This document shows positions 15,887 through 22,951 of a stretch of 52,633 nt of DNA, piece by piece (the stretch's first letter is position 1; every line of letters starts with the position of its first letter). This stretch comes from Mycobacterium sp. 1465703.0. GTDB taxonomy: Bacteria; Actinomycetota; Actinomycetes; Mycobacteriales; Mycobacteriaceae. The notes under the pieces are model-generated. The model was not told the origin of the DNA. It worked only from the letters and a program-made list of their open reading frames with translations, and ran no database searches. The position numbers were made by a program, and so were the translations under genes. The DNA is taken from assembly GCF_001672975.1 (NCBI RefSeq), contig NZ_LZKU01000051.1, forward strand, positions 1 to 52,633, written 5' to 3'.

Positions 15887-16939
15887 TCACGCACTCTTCG
15901 GCAGCGCGGAACCCGACGCGCTGTGACCCTTGGCCACTCGCCGGATCAGCATGCGGGTCGCCTTGTCCAGGATTTCCTGAGCCACATCGGGTTTTCGGGT
16001 GCGTTCGGCGCGCCGCACCGCCGCAGCGATGGTCAGCCCTTGCTCGTAACCCGTCACGACACGGGGGTCCACGTAGGAACCGCGCGCCACCGCCGGGGTG
16101 TTGCCCAGTTCTTCGGCCACCTCTTTCATCACGGCGGATTCAACGCGCTTGGCCACTCGGCGTGAGACGGCTGGATCGGCGTCGGCGAACGCGGCGGCCG
16201 CAAGCACCGTCCCGTGCCAGGTGCGCAGGTCCTTGACGGTGCAGTCGTCGCCGGCCAGCTCCTTGAAGCGGTCGTTGAGGTCGTCGGCACGCACATCGAT
16301 CCACCCGGAAGCGGTGCGGCACACCAGCAATCGCTCGGTGCGACTGGGCCGACGCATCAGCGCACGCACCGCCCGGACCACTTCGGGATCCTCGATTTCC
16401 ACGGTGCGCCGGACCCCGCTCTTGGCCGGGAAATCGAACTCGACCGTGTCACTCCGAACCACCACATGCTCACATAACAGCGTGGACAGACCGTAGGACT
16501 CGTTTTCTTCGGCGTACTGCTCGCCGCCGGCGCGGAAATAGCCACGATCGAGTAGCCGCAGCGCGAGCGCCAATACCCGCTTGCGGGTCAAGCCCCGCCG
16601 CGTCAGATCTTTGGCGATCTCGGCACGCCACTGGGGCAGACGCGTAGAAAGTTCGAGCACTCGGTCGAACTTCTCCTCGGCGCGTTCTTGCTGCCACGTG
16701 GAGTGATACAGGTACTGGCGGCGTCCTGCCGCGTCGACGCCCACGGCCTGGATGTGGCCATTGCTATACGGCGAAATCCAGACATTCTTCCAGGCCGGTG
16801 GAATCACCAGATCTTTGATGCGCTGCAGGGTTTCCGGGTCGGAGAGCGGCTTGCCATCCGGTTGGTAATACGCAAAGCCCTTGCCGCGACGCTTGCGCGC
16901 GATTCCTGGCTTGCTCAACACGCTACGGCGCAGCCGCAT
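15887..16939 (-). CDS. DNA topoisomerase IB (poxvirus/eukaryote type)
   Basis: The 350-residue enzyme relaxes supercoils by a transient 3'-phosphotyrosyl link. The N-terminal DNA-binding part includes KGFAYYQPDGKPLSD, IPPAWKNVWISPYSNGHIQA and GRRQYLYHSTWQQ (residues 20-90). The catalytic domain carries RALALRLLDRGYFRAG-like helices, KDLRTWHGTVLAAAAF (catalytic Arg and His) and the nucleophile Tyr in TPAVARGSYVDPRVV (about residue 295). It matches bacterial TopIB in length. The start is ATG 16939 (MRLRRSVLSKPG). Many mycobacteria carry such a gene but M. tuberculosis, as far as I recall, does not, so it is accessory. A weak SigF-like promoter lies upstream. Confidence 0.95.
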   Translation of the reverse strand: MRLRRSVLSKPGIARKRRGKGFAYYQPDGKPLSDPETLQRIKDLVIPPAWKNVWISPYSNGHIQAVGVDAAGRRQYLYHSTWQQERAEEKFDRVLELSTRLPQWRAEIAKDLTRRGLTRKRVLALALRLLDRGYFRAGGEQYAEENESYGLSTLLCEHVVVRSDTVEFDFPAKSGVRRTVEIEDPEVVRAVRALMRRPSRTERLLVCRTASGWIDVRADDLNDRFKELAGDDCTVKDLRTWHGTVLAAAAFADADPAVSRRVAKRVESAVMKEVAEELGNTPAVARGSYVDPRVVTGYEQGLTIAAAVRRAERTRKPDVAQEILDKATRMLIRRVAKGHSASGSALPKSA

Positions 16940-16973
16940 TGTCGCCCTCCACTTCCGGTAGCTGACTGCACAA

Positions 16974-16999
16974 TTACCCGCCGGAGAAGTTGTTCACAC
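16974..16999 (-). promoter_or_regulatory. Weak SigF-like promoter of the topoisomerase IB gene
   Basis: Minus strand: GTGT (16999-16996) in place of GTTT, a 16-nt spacer, then a good GGGTAA (16979-16974), about 35 bp before the ATG at 16939. The -35 element has one mismatch. Confidence 0.35.
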
Positions 17000-17024
17000 A
17001 ATGCGGAAGCACGGCCGAGTGCAA

Positions 17025-17054
17025 ACGACCCGCCACAGCGTTGTGGCGGGTCGT
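17025..17054 (-). terminator. Intrinsic terminator of the hemophore-like gene
   Basis: Perfect 12-bp inverted repeat ACGACCCGCCAC / GTGGCGGGTCGT with a 6-base loop, about 10 bp past the stop at 17065. Read on the minus strand it is followed by TTTGC, a short U-tract. Confidence 0.75.
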
Positions 17055-17064
17055 CTCGGACGGA

Positions 17065-17463
17065 TCAGCCGGCCATGAACTGCTGGTAAGCCGACTCCAA
17101 ATACGGCGGCAGGGCGGTCACATTGCACTGCCGTTCGGTGTCGCCGATCGGCGCCAGGATGCCGCGCAGGTCGTAGTACTCCTGCGGGTGGCCGGTGAAG
17201 TAGCCGCGCAGGCTGGATTCGGCCTCCGGTCGCGGTTGGCTATAGGCGGCCGTCACCACCTGGTTGGCGGCCGGGTGCGCCGCCAGATACTGCTGCGCCG
17301 AGCCCTGTACCGCGGAGACGGTGTTGTTCACACCGGCGGGACTGCAGTCGGGTGCTGCGGCCGCCGACGGCGCACCGACGACGCCCAGGGCAAGTCCGCC
17401 GAACAGACAGCCGGCACTGATTCCAGCGACTTTCCGGCGCGCGACAATACTGCTGATTTTCAT
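17065..17463 (-). CDS. Hemophore-related secreted protein (Rv0203/Rv1174c family)
   Basis: The 132-residue protein has a signal peptide (positively charged start, hydrophobic GCLFGGLALGVVGAPSAAAA, likely cut after AAAA near residue 37). The small helical mature domain has two cysteines (DCSPAGVNNTVSAVQ and RQCNVTALPPYL) and the family pattern YLAAHPAANQVVTAA and SLRGYFTGHPQEYYDLRGI. Family members bind haem outside the cell for mycobacterial iron uptake, but several are uncharacterised, so the ligand is inferred. It starts at ATG 17463. It has its own terminator at 17025-17054. I saw no IdeR box upstream, only a Fur/Zur-like A/T near-palindrome at about 17486-17497. Confidence 0.85.
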   Translation of the reverse strand: MKISSIVARRKVAGISAGCLFGGLALGVVGAPSAAAAPDCSPAGVNNTVSAVQGSAQQYLAAHPAANQVVTAAYSQPRPEAESSLRGYFTGHPQEYYDLRGILAPIGDTERQCNVTALPPYLESAYQQFMAG

Positions 17464-17779
17464 GATCTTTGTTGTCCTTCGAAACGAAAACGATTTCTCT
17501 TCAGAGAGGCTCCCGATCCTCGAAATCCAAAGTAGCGGAACCGAACAGTGGCGATGTTCGCCGACAACGAACGCCAGAGGCCATTACCCCCGCTCCGGGG
17601 GTCTTTTGCTAAGCGAATGATCAAACGATCCGCGGATTTTTAAGAAAAATGGGTCGCTTCTTAGGGAATCGCCAGCGTGTTCGTGACGCAATTGTTATAC
17701 GGCGCCCGGCATCACCGCGGTCGCCCTGGCATGCGGATTGGCTCTGGCACCGCTCGCGAAGTAGTAGGGGTTAGCGTGC
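17464..17779. other. Intergenic region with hairpin and metal-regulator-like site
   Basis: About 316 bases between the hemophore start and the end of the NmrA-like gene. Visible elements are a near-palindrome GAAAACGATTTC (17486-17497), which could be a Fur/Zur-type operator for the hemophore gene, and a 7-bp hairpin ACCCCCG/CGGGGGT at 17586-17602 followed by CTTTTG. The right part is slightly less GC-rich. No credible gene was seen. Confidence 0.45.
17586..17602 (+). terminator. Short GC hairpin followed by CTTTTG
   Basis: ACCCCCG, a 3-base loop and CGGGGGT, then CTTTTGCT. The shape suits a rho-independent terminator on the plus strand, but no plus-strand gene ends nearby. It may be left over from a lost gene. 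Confidence 0.35.
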
Positions 17780-18592
17780 TCAGCTGCGGCGGCGGGTTCC
17801 GTCGCCATCCGGCGCATGGTGTCCGTCGGTGCTGGGCGGCGCCAGGGTCTGCAACCACGTGTCGACGTCGGGGCCGACGATCACGGCGTGGCCTGAGGCG
17901 AGCAACGCTCCGGCACCCTGCGCGGCGACTGCGGGCTCCACGGCTCGTACCTGTCGGCTATCGCCTTGTTGGGCAAGCAGTTTCGATGTCAATTCGGGTA
18001 ACCGGATGGCGTCGGGCCCGGTGATGGTGCGCGGTGTGTGCAGCTGTCCCAAAGCCGCCTCGACCAACACGTCGGCGACGGTATCGGCGGCGATGGGCTG
18101 AATCGGCCAGTCCTCGACAATCACCTCGCCGTCGTCACAGCTCACCGCGTCGCGGTTGGTGGCGAATTCGTACCACTGCGTCGACTTCACGATGGTGGTC
18201 GGCACCGGTCCATCGAGCATGATGTCCTTGGCCGCCCGCTTGGCTTCGTAGTAGGCGAAGCCGTCGAAGACCGGGTCGTCGATTCCGACGATCGTCGACA
18301 CCACCAGGCGCTGCACTTCTTGTCTGGCACACGCGGCCACGATGTTTTGGGAAGCGGCCGCGAGGGTCTGCCCGATGTCCGACCGCCCATCGGGCGGCAC
18401 TGGGTTGGATACGTCGATGGCGACGTCGACGCCCTGCAGCGCCTGCGATAGGTCCGCTGTGTTGAACAGGTCGATGCCGCGCGCACGCGAGATCTCAACC
18501 ACCGCGACGTCGCGCGATTTCAGCCGGGCGACAACACGGGACCCGGCGGTGCCGGTCGCCCCGATGACGGCGATTGTGGTCAGTGCCCTCAC
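17780..18592 (-). CDS. NmrA-like NAD(P)-binding SDR family protein
   Basis: The 270-residue atypical SDR has the N-terminal motif IAVIGATGTAGSRVVARL (residues 7-24), then GVDVAIDVSNPVPPDG and VQRLVVSTIVGIDDP. AYYEAKRAAKDIM (near residue 140) keeps a Tyr-x-x-x-Lys pair. Similar proteins act as NAD(P)H-binding redox sensors or quinone/flavin reductases rather than classical dehydrogenases; the exact role is unknown. The Arg-rich end (GDGTRRRS) is unremarkable. It starts at ATG 18592, about 40 bp downstream of a good SigF-like promoter, which makes it a probable stress gene. It is divergent from the CsbD-like gene, which has its own candidate promoter. Confidence 0.85.
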   Translation of the reverse strand: MRALTTIAVIGATGTAGSRVVARLKSRDVAVVEISRARGIDLFNTADLSQALQGVDVAIDVSNPVPPDGRSDIGQTLAAASQNIVAACARQEVQRLVVSTIVGIDDPVFDGFAYYEAKRAAKDIMLDGPVPTTIVKSTQWYEFATNRDAVSCDDGEVIVEDWPIQPIAADTVADVLVEAALGQLHTPRTITGPDAIRLPELTSKLLAQQGDSRQVRAVEPAVAAQGAGALLASGHAVIVGPDVDTWLQTLAPPSTDGHHAPDGDGTRRRS

Positions 18593-18631
18593 CCCTTTCG
18601 CGCTGCGCCCCCTCCGGGCAGCCGTCTTGTT

Positions 18632-18656
18632 TTACCCAGTAAAAGCTCACTCAAAC
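18632..18656 (-). promoter_or_regulatory. SigF-like promoter of the NmrA-like gene
   Basis: Minus strand GTTT (18656-18653), a 15-nt spacer, then GGGTAA (18637-18632), about 40 bp before the ATG at 18592. This is one of the best matches in the window. Confidence 0.78.
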
Positions 18657-18762
18657 TGATTGATTTGCCGAGCGTTACGTGAGCTTCAGCAGGCAATATC
18701 CGTGACGTGATGACGCGCACAAGGTGGGTGCGGCCTGTCCAGGCGCGAGACGGTGGGCGAGC

Positions 18763-18787
18763 GTTTGACGGACCGCGCGGCGGGAAC
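18763..18787 (+). promoter_or_regulatory. SigF-like promoter of the CsbD-like gene
   Basis: GTTT at 18763-18766, a 15-nt spacer, then GGGAAC at 18782-18787, about 38 bp before the ATG at 18825. The -10 element deviates from GGGTAT at two positions. Confidence 0.55.
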
Positions 18788-18824
18788 GCCTTAGGTGCTA
18801 ACCACCGAGAGGGAGGTCGAACCC

Positions 18825-19061
18825 ATGGGGGATGACAAGAGCGGGCCGCAGGAAGCGGTCAAGGGCGCCGTCGAGGGCGTGAAAGGCAAGGCCAAAGAGG
18901 CCGGCGGGGCCGTACTCGGCCGCGACGACCTGACCAGAGAAGGTCAGGCCCAGCAGGACAAAGCCGACGCCCAGCGCGACGCGGGCAAGAAGGAAGCCGA
19001 AGCTGAGTCGGCGCGGGCCGGCGCGGACGCCGCCGAAGAGCGCCAGAAGAAGAACCAATAG
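18825..19061 (+). CDS. Small CsbD/LEA-like hydrophilic stress protein
   Basis: The 78-residue protein is almost wholly charged and helical: MGDDKSGPQEAVKGAVEGVK, then KAKEAGGAVLGRDDLTREGQ and repeated Ala/Lys/Glu/Asp segments to the end (AAEERQKKNQ). The KGAVEGVKGKAKEA heptad style resembles CsbD-like and LEA-type general stress proteins, often controlled by SigB or SigF. No cysteines, membrane segments or signal peptide. I chose ATG 18825 with a GAGGGAGG ribosome site; an extension to 18795 adds no conserved sequence. A strong terminator follows, so it is a single-gene unit with a SigF-like promoter candidate. Confidence 0.85.
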   Translation: MGDDKSGPQEAVKGAVEGVKGKAKEAGGAVLGRDDLTREGQAQQDKADAQRDAGKKEAEAESARAGADAAEERQKKNQ

Positions 19062-19075
19062 GCCACCGAGCGAAG

Positions 19076-19107
19076 GGGCCCGGTCCGATCTTGGACCGGG
19101 CCCTTTT
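19076..19107 (+). terminator. Strong intrinsic terminator after the CsbD-like gene
   Basis: Perfect 11-bp stem GGGCCCGGTCC / GGACCGGGCCC with a 6-base loop, immediately followed by TTTT (19104-19107). It lies 14 bp past the stop at 19061. This is a textbook rho-independent terminator, uncommon in mycobacteria. Confidence 0.92.
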
Positions 19108-19148
19108 CGCGCGTAGGATTTGCCGGCGGACGTGTCCGCCAAAACGAT

Positions 19149-19173
19149 GGTTTCAAGCCGCCGTACCGGGTAA
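19149..19173 (+). promoter_or_regulatory. SigF-like promoter of the DUF3349 gene
   Basis: GGTTT at 19149-19153 and GGGTAA at 19168-19173, spacer 14 nt from GTTT or 15 nt from GGTT. The start codon at 19223 is about 40 bp beyond the expected +1. Confidence 0.6.
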
Positions 19174-19222
19174 TCCCCGGCTTGAGCTGCCTTCGGTGTG
19201 CGGCGGATTAGCGAGGTGGAAG

Positions 19223-19510
19223 ATGGGCCTGCTGAATCGGGTGTCCAGTGTGGTCGCTTTTTTGCGCGTGGGCTATCCCGAGCGTGCACCCGCCATCGGG
19301 TATGCGACGGTCCTGGCGCTATTGCCGCCGAAAGTCTCCGATGACGACATCATCGCCATCGCTCGGAGGCTTCTGGTGCCCCGGCGCGGCAAGGTCGACC
19401 GCGCCGATGTCGGTGTGGAGATCATGGCCGTCACCGACCAGTTGCCTTCCGCCGACGACATCGAGCGTGTTCTGGTGGCGGTGAAAACTGCCGGCGATCA
19501 CGACGGCTGA
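19223..19510 (+). CDS. DUF3349 family protein
   Basis: A 95-residue helical protein matching mycobacterial DUF3349: an N-terminal VSSVVAFLRVGYPERAPAIG segment, then ALLPPKVSDDDIIAIARRLL and a C-terminal ITDQLPSADDIERVLVAV-like helix. The family is confined to mycobacteria and relatives and its function is unknown; the fold suggests a protein-protein adaptor. The ATG at 19223 (MGLLNRVSS) follows a GAGGTGG ribosome site. The gene converges on the EEP-family gene with only 4 bp between the stops. A SigF-like promoter lies upstream. Confidence 0.85.
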   Translation: MGLLNRVSSVVAFLRVGYPERAPAIGYATVLALLPPKVSDDDIIAIARRLLVPRRGKVDRADVGVEIMAVTDQLPSADDIERVLVAVKTAGDHDG

Positions 19511-19514
19511 GCCA

Positions 19515-20279
19515 TCAGACTCGCGCCAGGTCCACCAGCAGCGGGCGGTGGTCCGAAATGGCCATCGGGTCGGATTCGACGGCACCGCCGCGTAGCCGGG
19601 GATCGTCGGTCAGGATGTGGTCGAGCTGGCGGTTGGGGTTATCCGAGGGAAATGTCTGAGCGGTGGCCAGCGCCCGCATTCCCGACCAGCGGCGCACGGT
19701 CTTCGGCGTCATGTTCAAGTCGCCGGTCAGCAGCCGCGGCCCCGGGAAGCCGCGCAGATCGTGAATCAGCCGGCGCAGCTGGCGCCGATTCCACCCGGGA
19801 ACGAAGGACAGGTGCGTGTTGGCAACCGTGAGCTCGCCCAATGGGGTGCGCAATTGCGCGATGACGGCCGCTCGCGGCTCCTCGTCGACAACCATCACCC
19901 GGTTAGGCCCCGGCAGGTACATCGGAAATCGCATCGGTATACGGGGCAGCCGCACCACCTGCCAACTGGACACCGGATATCGCGACAGCAGCGCGATGCC
20001 GTACGCGGCGGTGCCGGGTTGCTCGCGGCCGGTGGCGGCCATCCAGGTCGCGCCCGGCGTTCCCGAAATCGCAGCCACGAACTGGTGTTCCACCGCGCCC
20101 ATGGCCTCGGCTGCCGCGGCGGTCAGGTCTGCGCGCTCGGAGCGGGGCTGTTCACAGTCGACCTCCTGCAGGCTGAGCACGTCCGGATCAAGGCGCTGAA
20201 CGCAGTCACGCAACCGCTGGACGACCACGCCGTCACCGACTGTGCGCCCATGCAAGATGTTGAATGTTGCCACTCGCAT
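19515..20279 (-). CDS. Endonuclease/exonuclease/phosphatase (EEP) family protein
   Basis: The 254-residue single-domain metal-dependent phosphodiesterase contains the EEP signatures: RVATFNILHG at the N-terminus (metal-binding Asn), LSLQEVDCEQ (catalytic Glu, about residue 40), VANTHLSFVPGWNRRQLRRL, LLTGDLNMTP (Asp and Asn, about 190), the LDHILTDDPRL motif and the final SDHRPLLVDL (Asp-His pair). Substrates of the family range from DNA to sphingomyelin and phosphoinositides. There is no signal peptide, so it is probably cytoplasmic. It lies downstream of the GT2/acyl-CoA dehydrogenase/PIG-L operon on the same strand but separated by about 140 bp, so co-transcription is uncertain. Confidence 0.9.
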   Translation of the reverse strand: MRVATFNILHGRTVGDGVVVQRLRDCVQRLDPDVLSLQEVDCEQPRSERADLTAAAAEAMGAVEHQFVAAISGTPGATWMAATGREQPGTAAYGIALLSRYPVSSWQVVRLPRIPMRFPMYLPGPNRVMVVDEEPRAAVIAQLRTPLGELTVANTHLSFVPGWNRRQLRRLIHDLRGFPGPRLLTGDLNMTPKTVRRWSGMRALATAQTFPSDNPNRQLDHILTDDPRLRGGAVESDPMAISDHRPLLVDLARV

Positions 20280-20420
20280 AGGTTTTCACTTACCCACTTT
20301 CCCCGACGGCAGTCACCACAGCATGGCCGACACACCGATCAGCGTCCGCCGGGAACCCCCTCGCGAGCGGCCACCGACCTGGTGTCGAAACTCACGATCG
20401 CTGTCGCGGTAGCCGAGTGG

Positions 20421-21194
20421 TCATCGAAATAGGAGTTCGCCCACCGCGAGCAAACGCGGCAGCACGAAACCCGGCAAGATGGGCACTGATTCTCCACCGA
20501 CGGCGTCGAACTGACTTCGATAGTATTGCGCGGCAAGGCGTTTGCGCTCCATCGCCCATCCAGGCGCAGGCACCGAATAGGCCCGGTCCCACGGCACCGC
20601 TGCATCGGCCGGAAGTGCCCAGTGCCACATCCATACTGGGTATTCCAGCAGCACAGCACCGGTACGTGCGCAGGCGGCCGACGCCGCACGTCCCACGGCT
20701 TCGTGATCGGGATGGCCGTCGCCCCGCCAGGTCGCGGCGCACCAGGTCCCGGGCCCGGCCTGCTCGAGGATCTCGGTGAGTATCTCGGTGAGTCTGTCCT
20801 CGTGCTTCGTCAGTTCGCCATCGGGCAAGCCCAGCGATATCGGCGGTGGGGTGTGTAAAATGGTTGTGGCTTTGCGTAATTCGTATCTACGGATCGTTTC
20901 CATCCGAAGCCGGTCCGAGGCCGACGCCCCCGGGCGCGCGGCACCTCCGTCGCTGACCGAGACGACCTGAACGGGAATTCCCGTCGCGGTCAGTTGGGCG
21001 GTCATCGCACCCAAGCCGAGAGTTTCGTCATCGGGGTGGGGCGACACCGCGATCAGCTTCGGGCACTCCGTCAGGTCCAGCGCCGGCAGGGGTCTGTCCG
21101 CAAAAGCGGCCAGCCATAACGGGGCTGGCGTACCGCTGTGCGTCAGCGGCTTGACCGCAAACCTCGCGCAGTTGCCCGCCGGCAGGGTTTTCAT
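20421..21194 (-). CDS. PIG-L (LmbE-like) family deacetylase
   Basis: The 257-residue zinc-dependent N-deacetylase contains the PIG-L zinc motif AVSPHPDDETLGLGAM (His-x-Asp-Asp, about residues 50-65) and the third zinc ligand in GDGHPDHEAVGRAA (about 165). LSLGLPDGELTKHEDRL-like sequence lies between. Such enzymes remove the acetyl group from N-acetylglucosaminyl conjugates (MshB, Mca, PIG-L). The ATG at 21194 overlaps the acyl-CoA dehydrogenase stop as ATGA, so translation is coupled; the upstream in-frame extension lies inside the preceding gene. The context (glycosyltransferase first, then dehydrogenase, then deacetylase) suggests tailoring of an amino sugar or acyl-sugar product. No methyltransferase is fused or adjacent. 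Confidence 0.9.
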   Translation of the reverse strand: MKTLPAGNCARFAVKPLTHSGTPAPLWLAAFADRPLPALDLTECPKLIAVSPHPDDETLGLGAMTAQLTATGIPVQVVSVSDGGAARPGASASDRLRMETIRRYELRKATTILHTPPPISLGLPDGELTKHEDRLTEILTEILEQAGPGTWCAATWRGDGHPDHEAVGRAASAACARTGAVLLEYPVWMWHWALPADAAVPWDRAYSVPAPGWAMERKRLAAQYYRSQFDAVGGESVPILPGFVLPRLLAVGELLFR

Positions 21195-22144
21195 GGCGGC
21201 GCCATCGCCTTTCGGCCCGCCAATCGCCCGAGTTCCGCCAGATCCCGTTCCGCGTGGCTTTGCCGAATGTAGATGCTCAGGTCGGCGACCCGTTGAGCGT
21301 GCCGGCCATCCTGGCACAGTGGTCCGGGGCCCAGAGCGCGCCCGGTGCGGGTAATCGCCTCGTCGACCGCGTGTTCCACCACCGAGCGGACGCGGCGGGC
21401 CAGCAGTTGAGCGGTACCGGAGCGATCGAACGGGTCATCATCGACCCGACCGGCGGCTTCGGCCAGGATCGCGTCGCTGGCGGCGAGTGCGGCGTCCACA
21501 GCGCCCAAATGCGCCAGTGAGTATGCATCCGCCGATTGGCTTGCGGCGCAGCGGTATAGCGGATCGGCGACCCTACGGGCGCCACCTAGCCAGCAGGCGG
21601 CGACGCCGATAGCTCCGTGCCAGAATCCGGGCCTATTCAGATAAGATTCGGGGTCGCCCACGGCGACGGCATAAGTGTTGGTGAATTGCACCGGCCTGGT
21701 GTCGCTGCCGGCCATTCCGGCGTTCCACCAGGTGCTGGGCAACGCCTTGACCGTCGGGTCGGTGGCGGTCACCGCGAACAGACCGCGCGTTCCGTCCTCT
21801 AGCCGCGCGGTCACCAGGGCGTGGGTACAGAACCCCGCACCCGAACACCACACCTTGGTGCCGTTGAGGGTGAACGCGCCGTTGTTGTCGGCCGCGGTCA
21901 GCACCGCGTCCGGGGCCTCAGCCGCCCACACACCCCACAGCTGTCCCGGTTCGGGTGGCTTGCCGCCCAATTCATGAAGTATCGCGACGGCATCGACATG
22001 CGCTTCGGCGACCCTGGCCGCGACGATGTTGTCCTCGGCCAGTTGTGCCAGCCGGTTCCAGCGTTCGGCGGTGCGCCCGGAGGCGGGCAACGGCAACTCG
22101 AGTCGTCCGGACTCCAGCCAGTGTTTGACCAAACCCGCCGTCAC
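21191..22144 (-). CDS. Acyl-CoA dehydrogenase-like protein (short)
   Basis: The 317-residue protein aligns with the acyl-CoA dehydrogenase fold. The middle beta-domain has ALVTARLEDGTRGLFAVTAT and the FTLNGTKVWCSGAGFCTHAL flavin-contact region (about residues 115-160). The C-terminal four-helix domain has ACWLGGARRVADPLYRCAAS and a final RTGRALGPGPLCQDGRHAQRV segment (about 280-300). It is about 60-80 residues shorter than typical enzymes, mainly at the N-terminal helical domain. The catalytic Glu is not obvious, so it may be an oxidoreductase on a non-CoA substrate. The GTG at 22144 overlaps the glycosyltransferase stop (GTGA) and its own stop overlaps the PIG-L start (ATGA): a tight three-gene operon. 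Confidence 0.85.
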   Translation of the reverse strand: MTAGLVKHWLESGRLELPLPASGRTAERWNRLAQLAEDNIVAARVAEAHVDAVAILHELGGKPPEPGQLWGVWAAEAPDAVLTAADNNGAFTLNGTKVWCSGAGFCTHALVTARLEDGTRGLFAVTATDPTVKALPSTWWNAGMAGSDTRPVQFTNTYAVAVGDPESYLNRPGFWHGAIGVAACWLGGARRVADPLYRCAASQSADAYSLAHLGAVDAALAASDAILAEAAGRVDDDPFDRSGTAQLLARRVRSVVEHAVDEAITRTGRALGPGPLCQDGRHAQRVADLSIYIRQSHAERDLAELGRLAGRKAMAPP

Positions 22145-22866
22145 GCGCAATCACCCGCCGCCGATCTCCCCAATTGCCTGAGGTGATGGGCGAATCCCAA
22201 AGGGGCCCGAGTCCGGGTTCGCGCCGATGTGATCACAGACAATTCGGTGTCTCGATGAATACGGTAGCCGACGGCTTCGAACCGCTCGACCAAATCGAAA
22301 TCTTCGCCCGTGGGAAGAGCGCGAAAGCCACCGACGCGCGAATATGCCCGGGCGCTGAAGCCCATGTTCGCGCCGTGGATGTATTCGTGGTGACCGTCGC
22401 CATCCTGGGCTCCCACTTCGTAACACCGCGAATAGCGGCCGGTGACCGCGGCATTGTGCTGGCGCCAGTCGGTGACGCGCACGACGCCCACGACCATGTC
22501 CGCACCCACGCCCAGCTGATGAACCAGCCAGCCGGGGTCCACCCGGCTGTCGGCGTCGGTGGTGGCTAACCAGCTTCCGGTGTCGGTCCCCAATAACGAT
22601 CGGGCGTAACCGAAGCCGACCGCGCGGGCGGTACCGGCGTTGTGCACGTCCACGCTGATGAAGTGCACGTTGGGGCCGTACTGCCCGGCCAGTTCTTCGC
22701 TGCCGTCGTCGCAGCCGTCGAGCACCACCACGACGGTGACCGGGATGCGCGCGCACAGGGCAGCAGTCAGCACCGCGCTCAGACAGGAAGATAGCTTTGC
22801 CCGCTCGTTGTGGGCGGGGATCACAACGGCGACAGCATCATATGCGCGTGGCGCGGCAGTTGACAT
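22141..22866 (-). CDS. Family 2 glycosyltransferase, first gene of the GT/ACAD/PIG-L operon
   Basis: The 241-residue GT-A glycosyltransferase has VAVVIPAHNERAKLSSCLSA (residues 12-31) as the nucleotide-sugar binding start, VVVLDGCDDGSEELA, the metal-binding DxD variant TTDADSRVDPGWL (about residue 105), EYIHGANMGFSARAY and an acceptor-site LPTGEDFDLVERF. There are no membrane helices. The ATG at 22866 (MSTAAPRAYD) lies 3-10 bp from the predicted +1 of a SigF-like promoter, so the mRNA is probably leaderless; an in-frame ATG at 22893 would lie upstream of that +1. The stop overlaps the acyl-CoA dehydrogenase start. Donor and acceptor are unknown. Confidence 0.9.
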   Translation of the reverse strand: MSTAAPRAYDAVAVVIPAHNERAKLSSCLSAVLTAALCARIPVTVVVVLDGCDDGSEELAGQYGPNVHFISVDVHNAGTARAVGFGYARSLLGTDTGSWLATTDADSRVDPGWLVHQLGVGADMVVGVVRVTDWRQHNAAVTGRYSRCYEVGAQDGDGHHEYIHGANMGFSARAYSRVGGFRALPTGEDFDLVERFEAVGYRIHRDTELSVITSARTRTRAPLGFAHHLRQLGRSAAGDCA

Positions 22867-22875
22867 AGCCAAGGA

Positions 22876-22900
22876 TTTCCCAATTGGCCACAAGTTAAAC
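22876..22900 (-). promoter_or_regulatory. SigF-like promoter of the GT/ACAD/PIG-L operon
   Basis: Minus strand GTTT (22900-22897), a 15-nt spacer, then GGGAAA (22881-22876). The ATG at 22866 sits about where transcription should begin. It is arranged divergently with the nucleotidyltransferase promoter at 22915-22939. Confidence 0.65.
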
Positions 22901-22914
22901 GGCTTACCGCGTCA

Positions 22915-22939
22915 GGTTGCCCGGCCGTAGGCCGGGTAT
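22915..22939 (+). promoter_or_regulatory. SigF-like promoter of the nucleotidyltransferase gene
   Basis: GGTTG at 22915-22919 and a perfect GGGTAT at 22934-22939; spacer 15 nt from GGTT or 14 nt from GTTG. The start codon at 22952 follows within about 6 bases of the expected +1. Confidence 0.6.
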
Positions 22940-22951
22940 GACCTATGCACT

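Noticed and set aside
17486..17497. Fur/Zur-like near-palindrome upstream of the hemophore gene as a firm operator
   Set aside because: Only 12 bases with two mismatches in its symmetry. It is mentioned within the intergenic entry but not called as a separate regulatory site.
17690..17766. Short hydrophobic plus-strand peptide (ITAVALACGLALAPLAK) resembling a signal sequence
   Set aside because: No start codon or ribosome site and it stops at once; too short to support as a gene or remnant.
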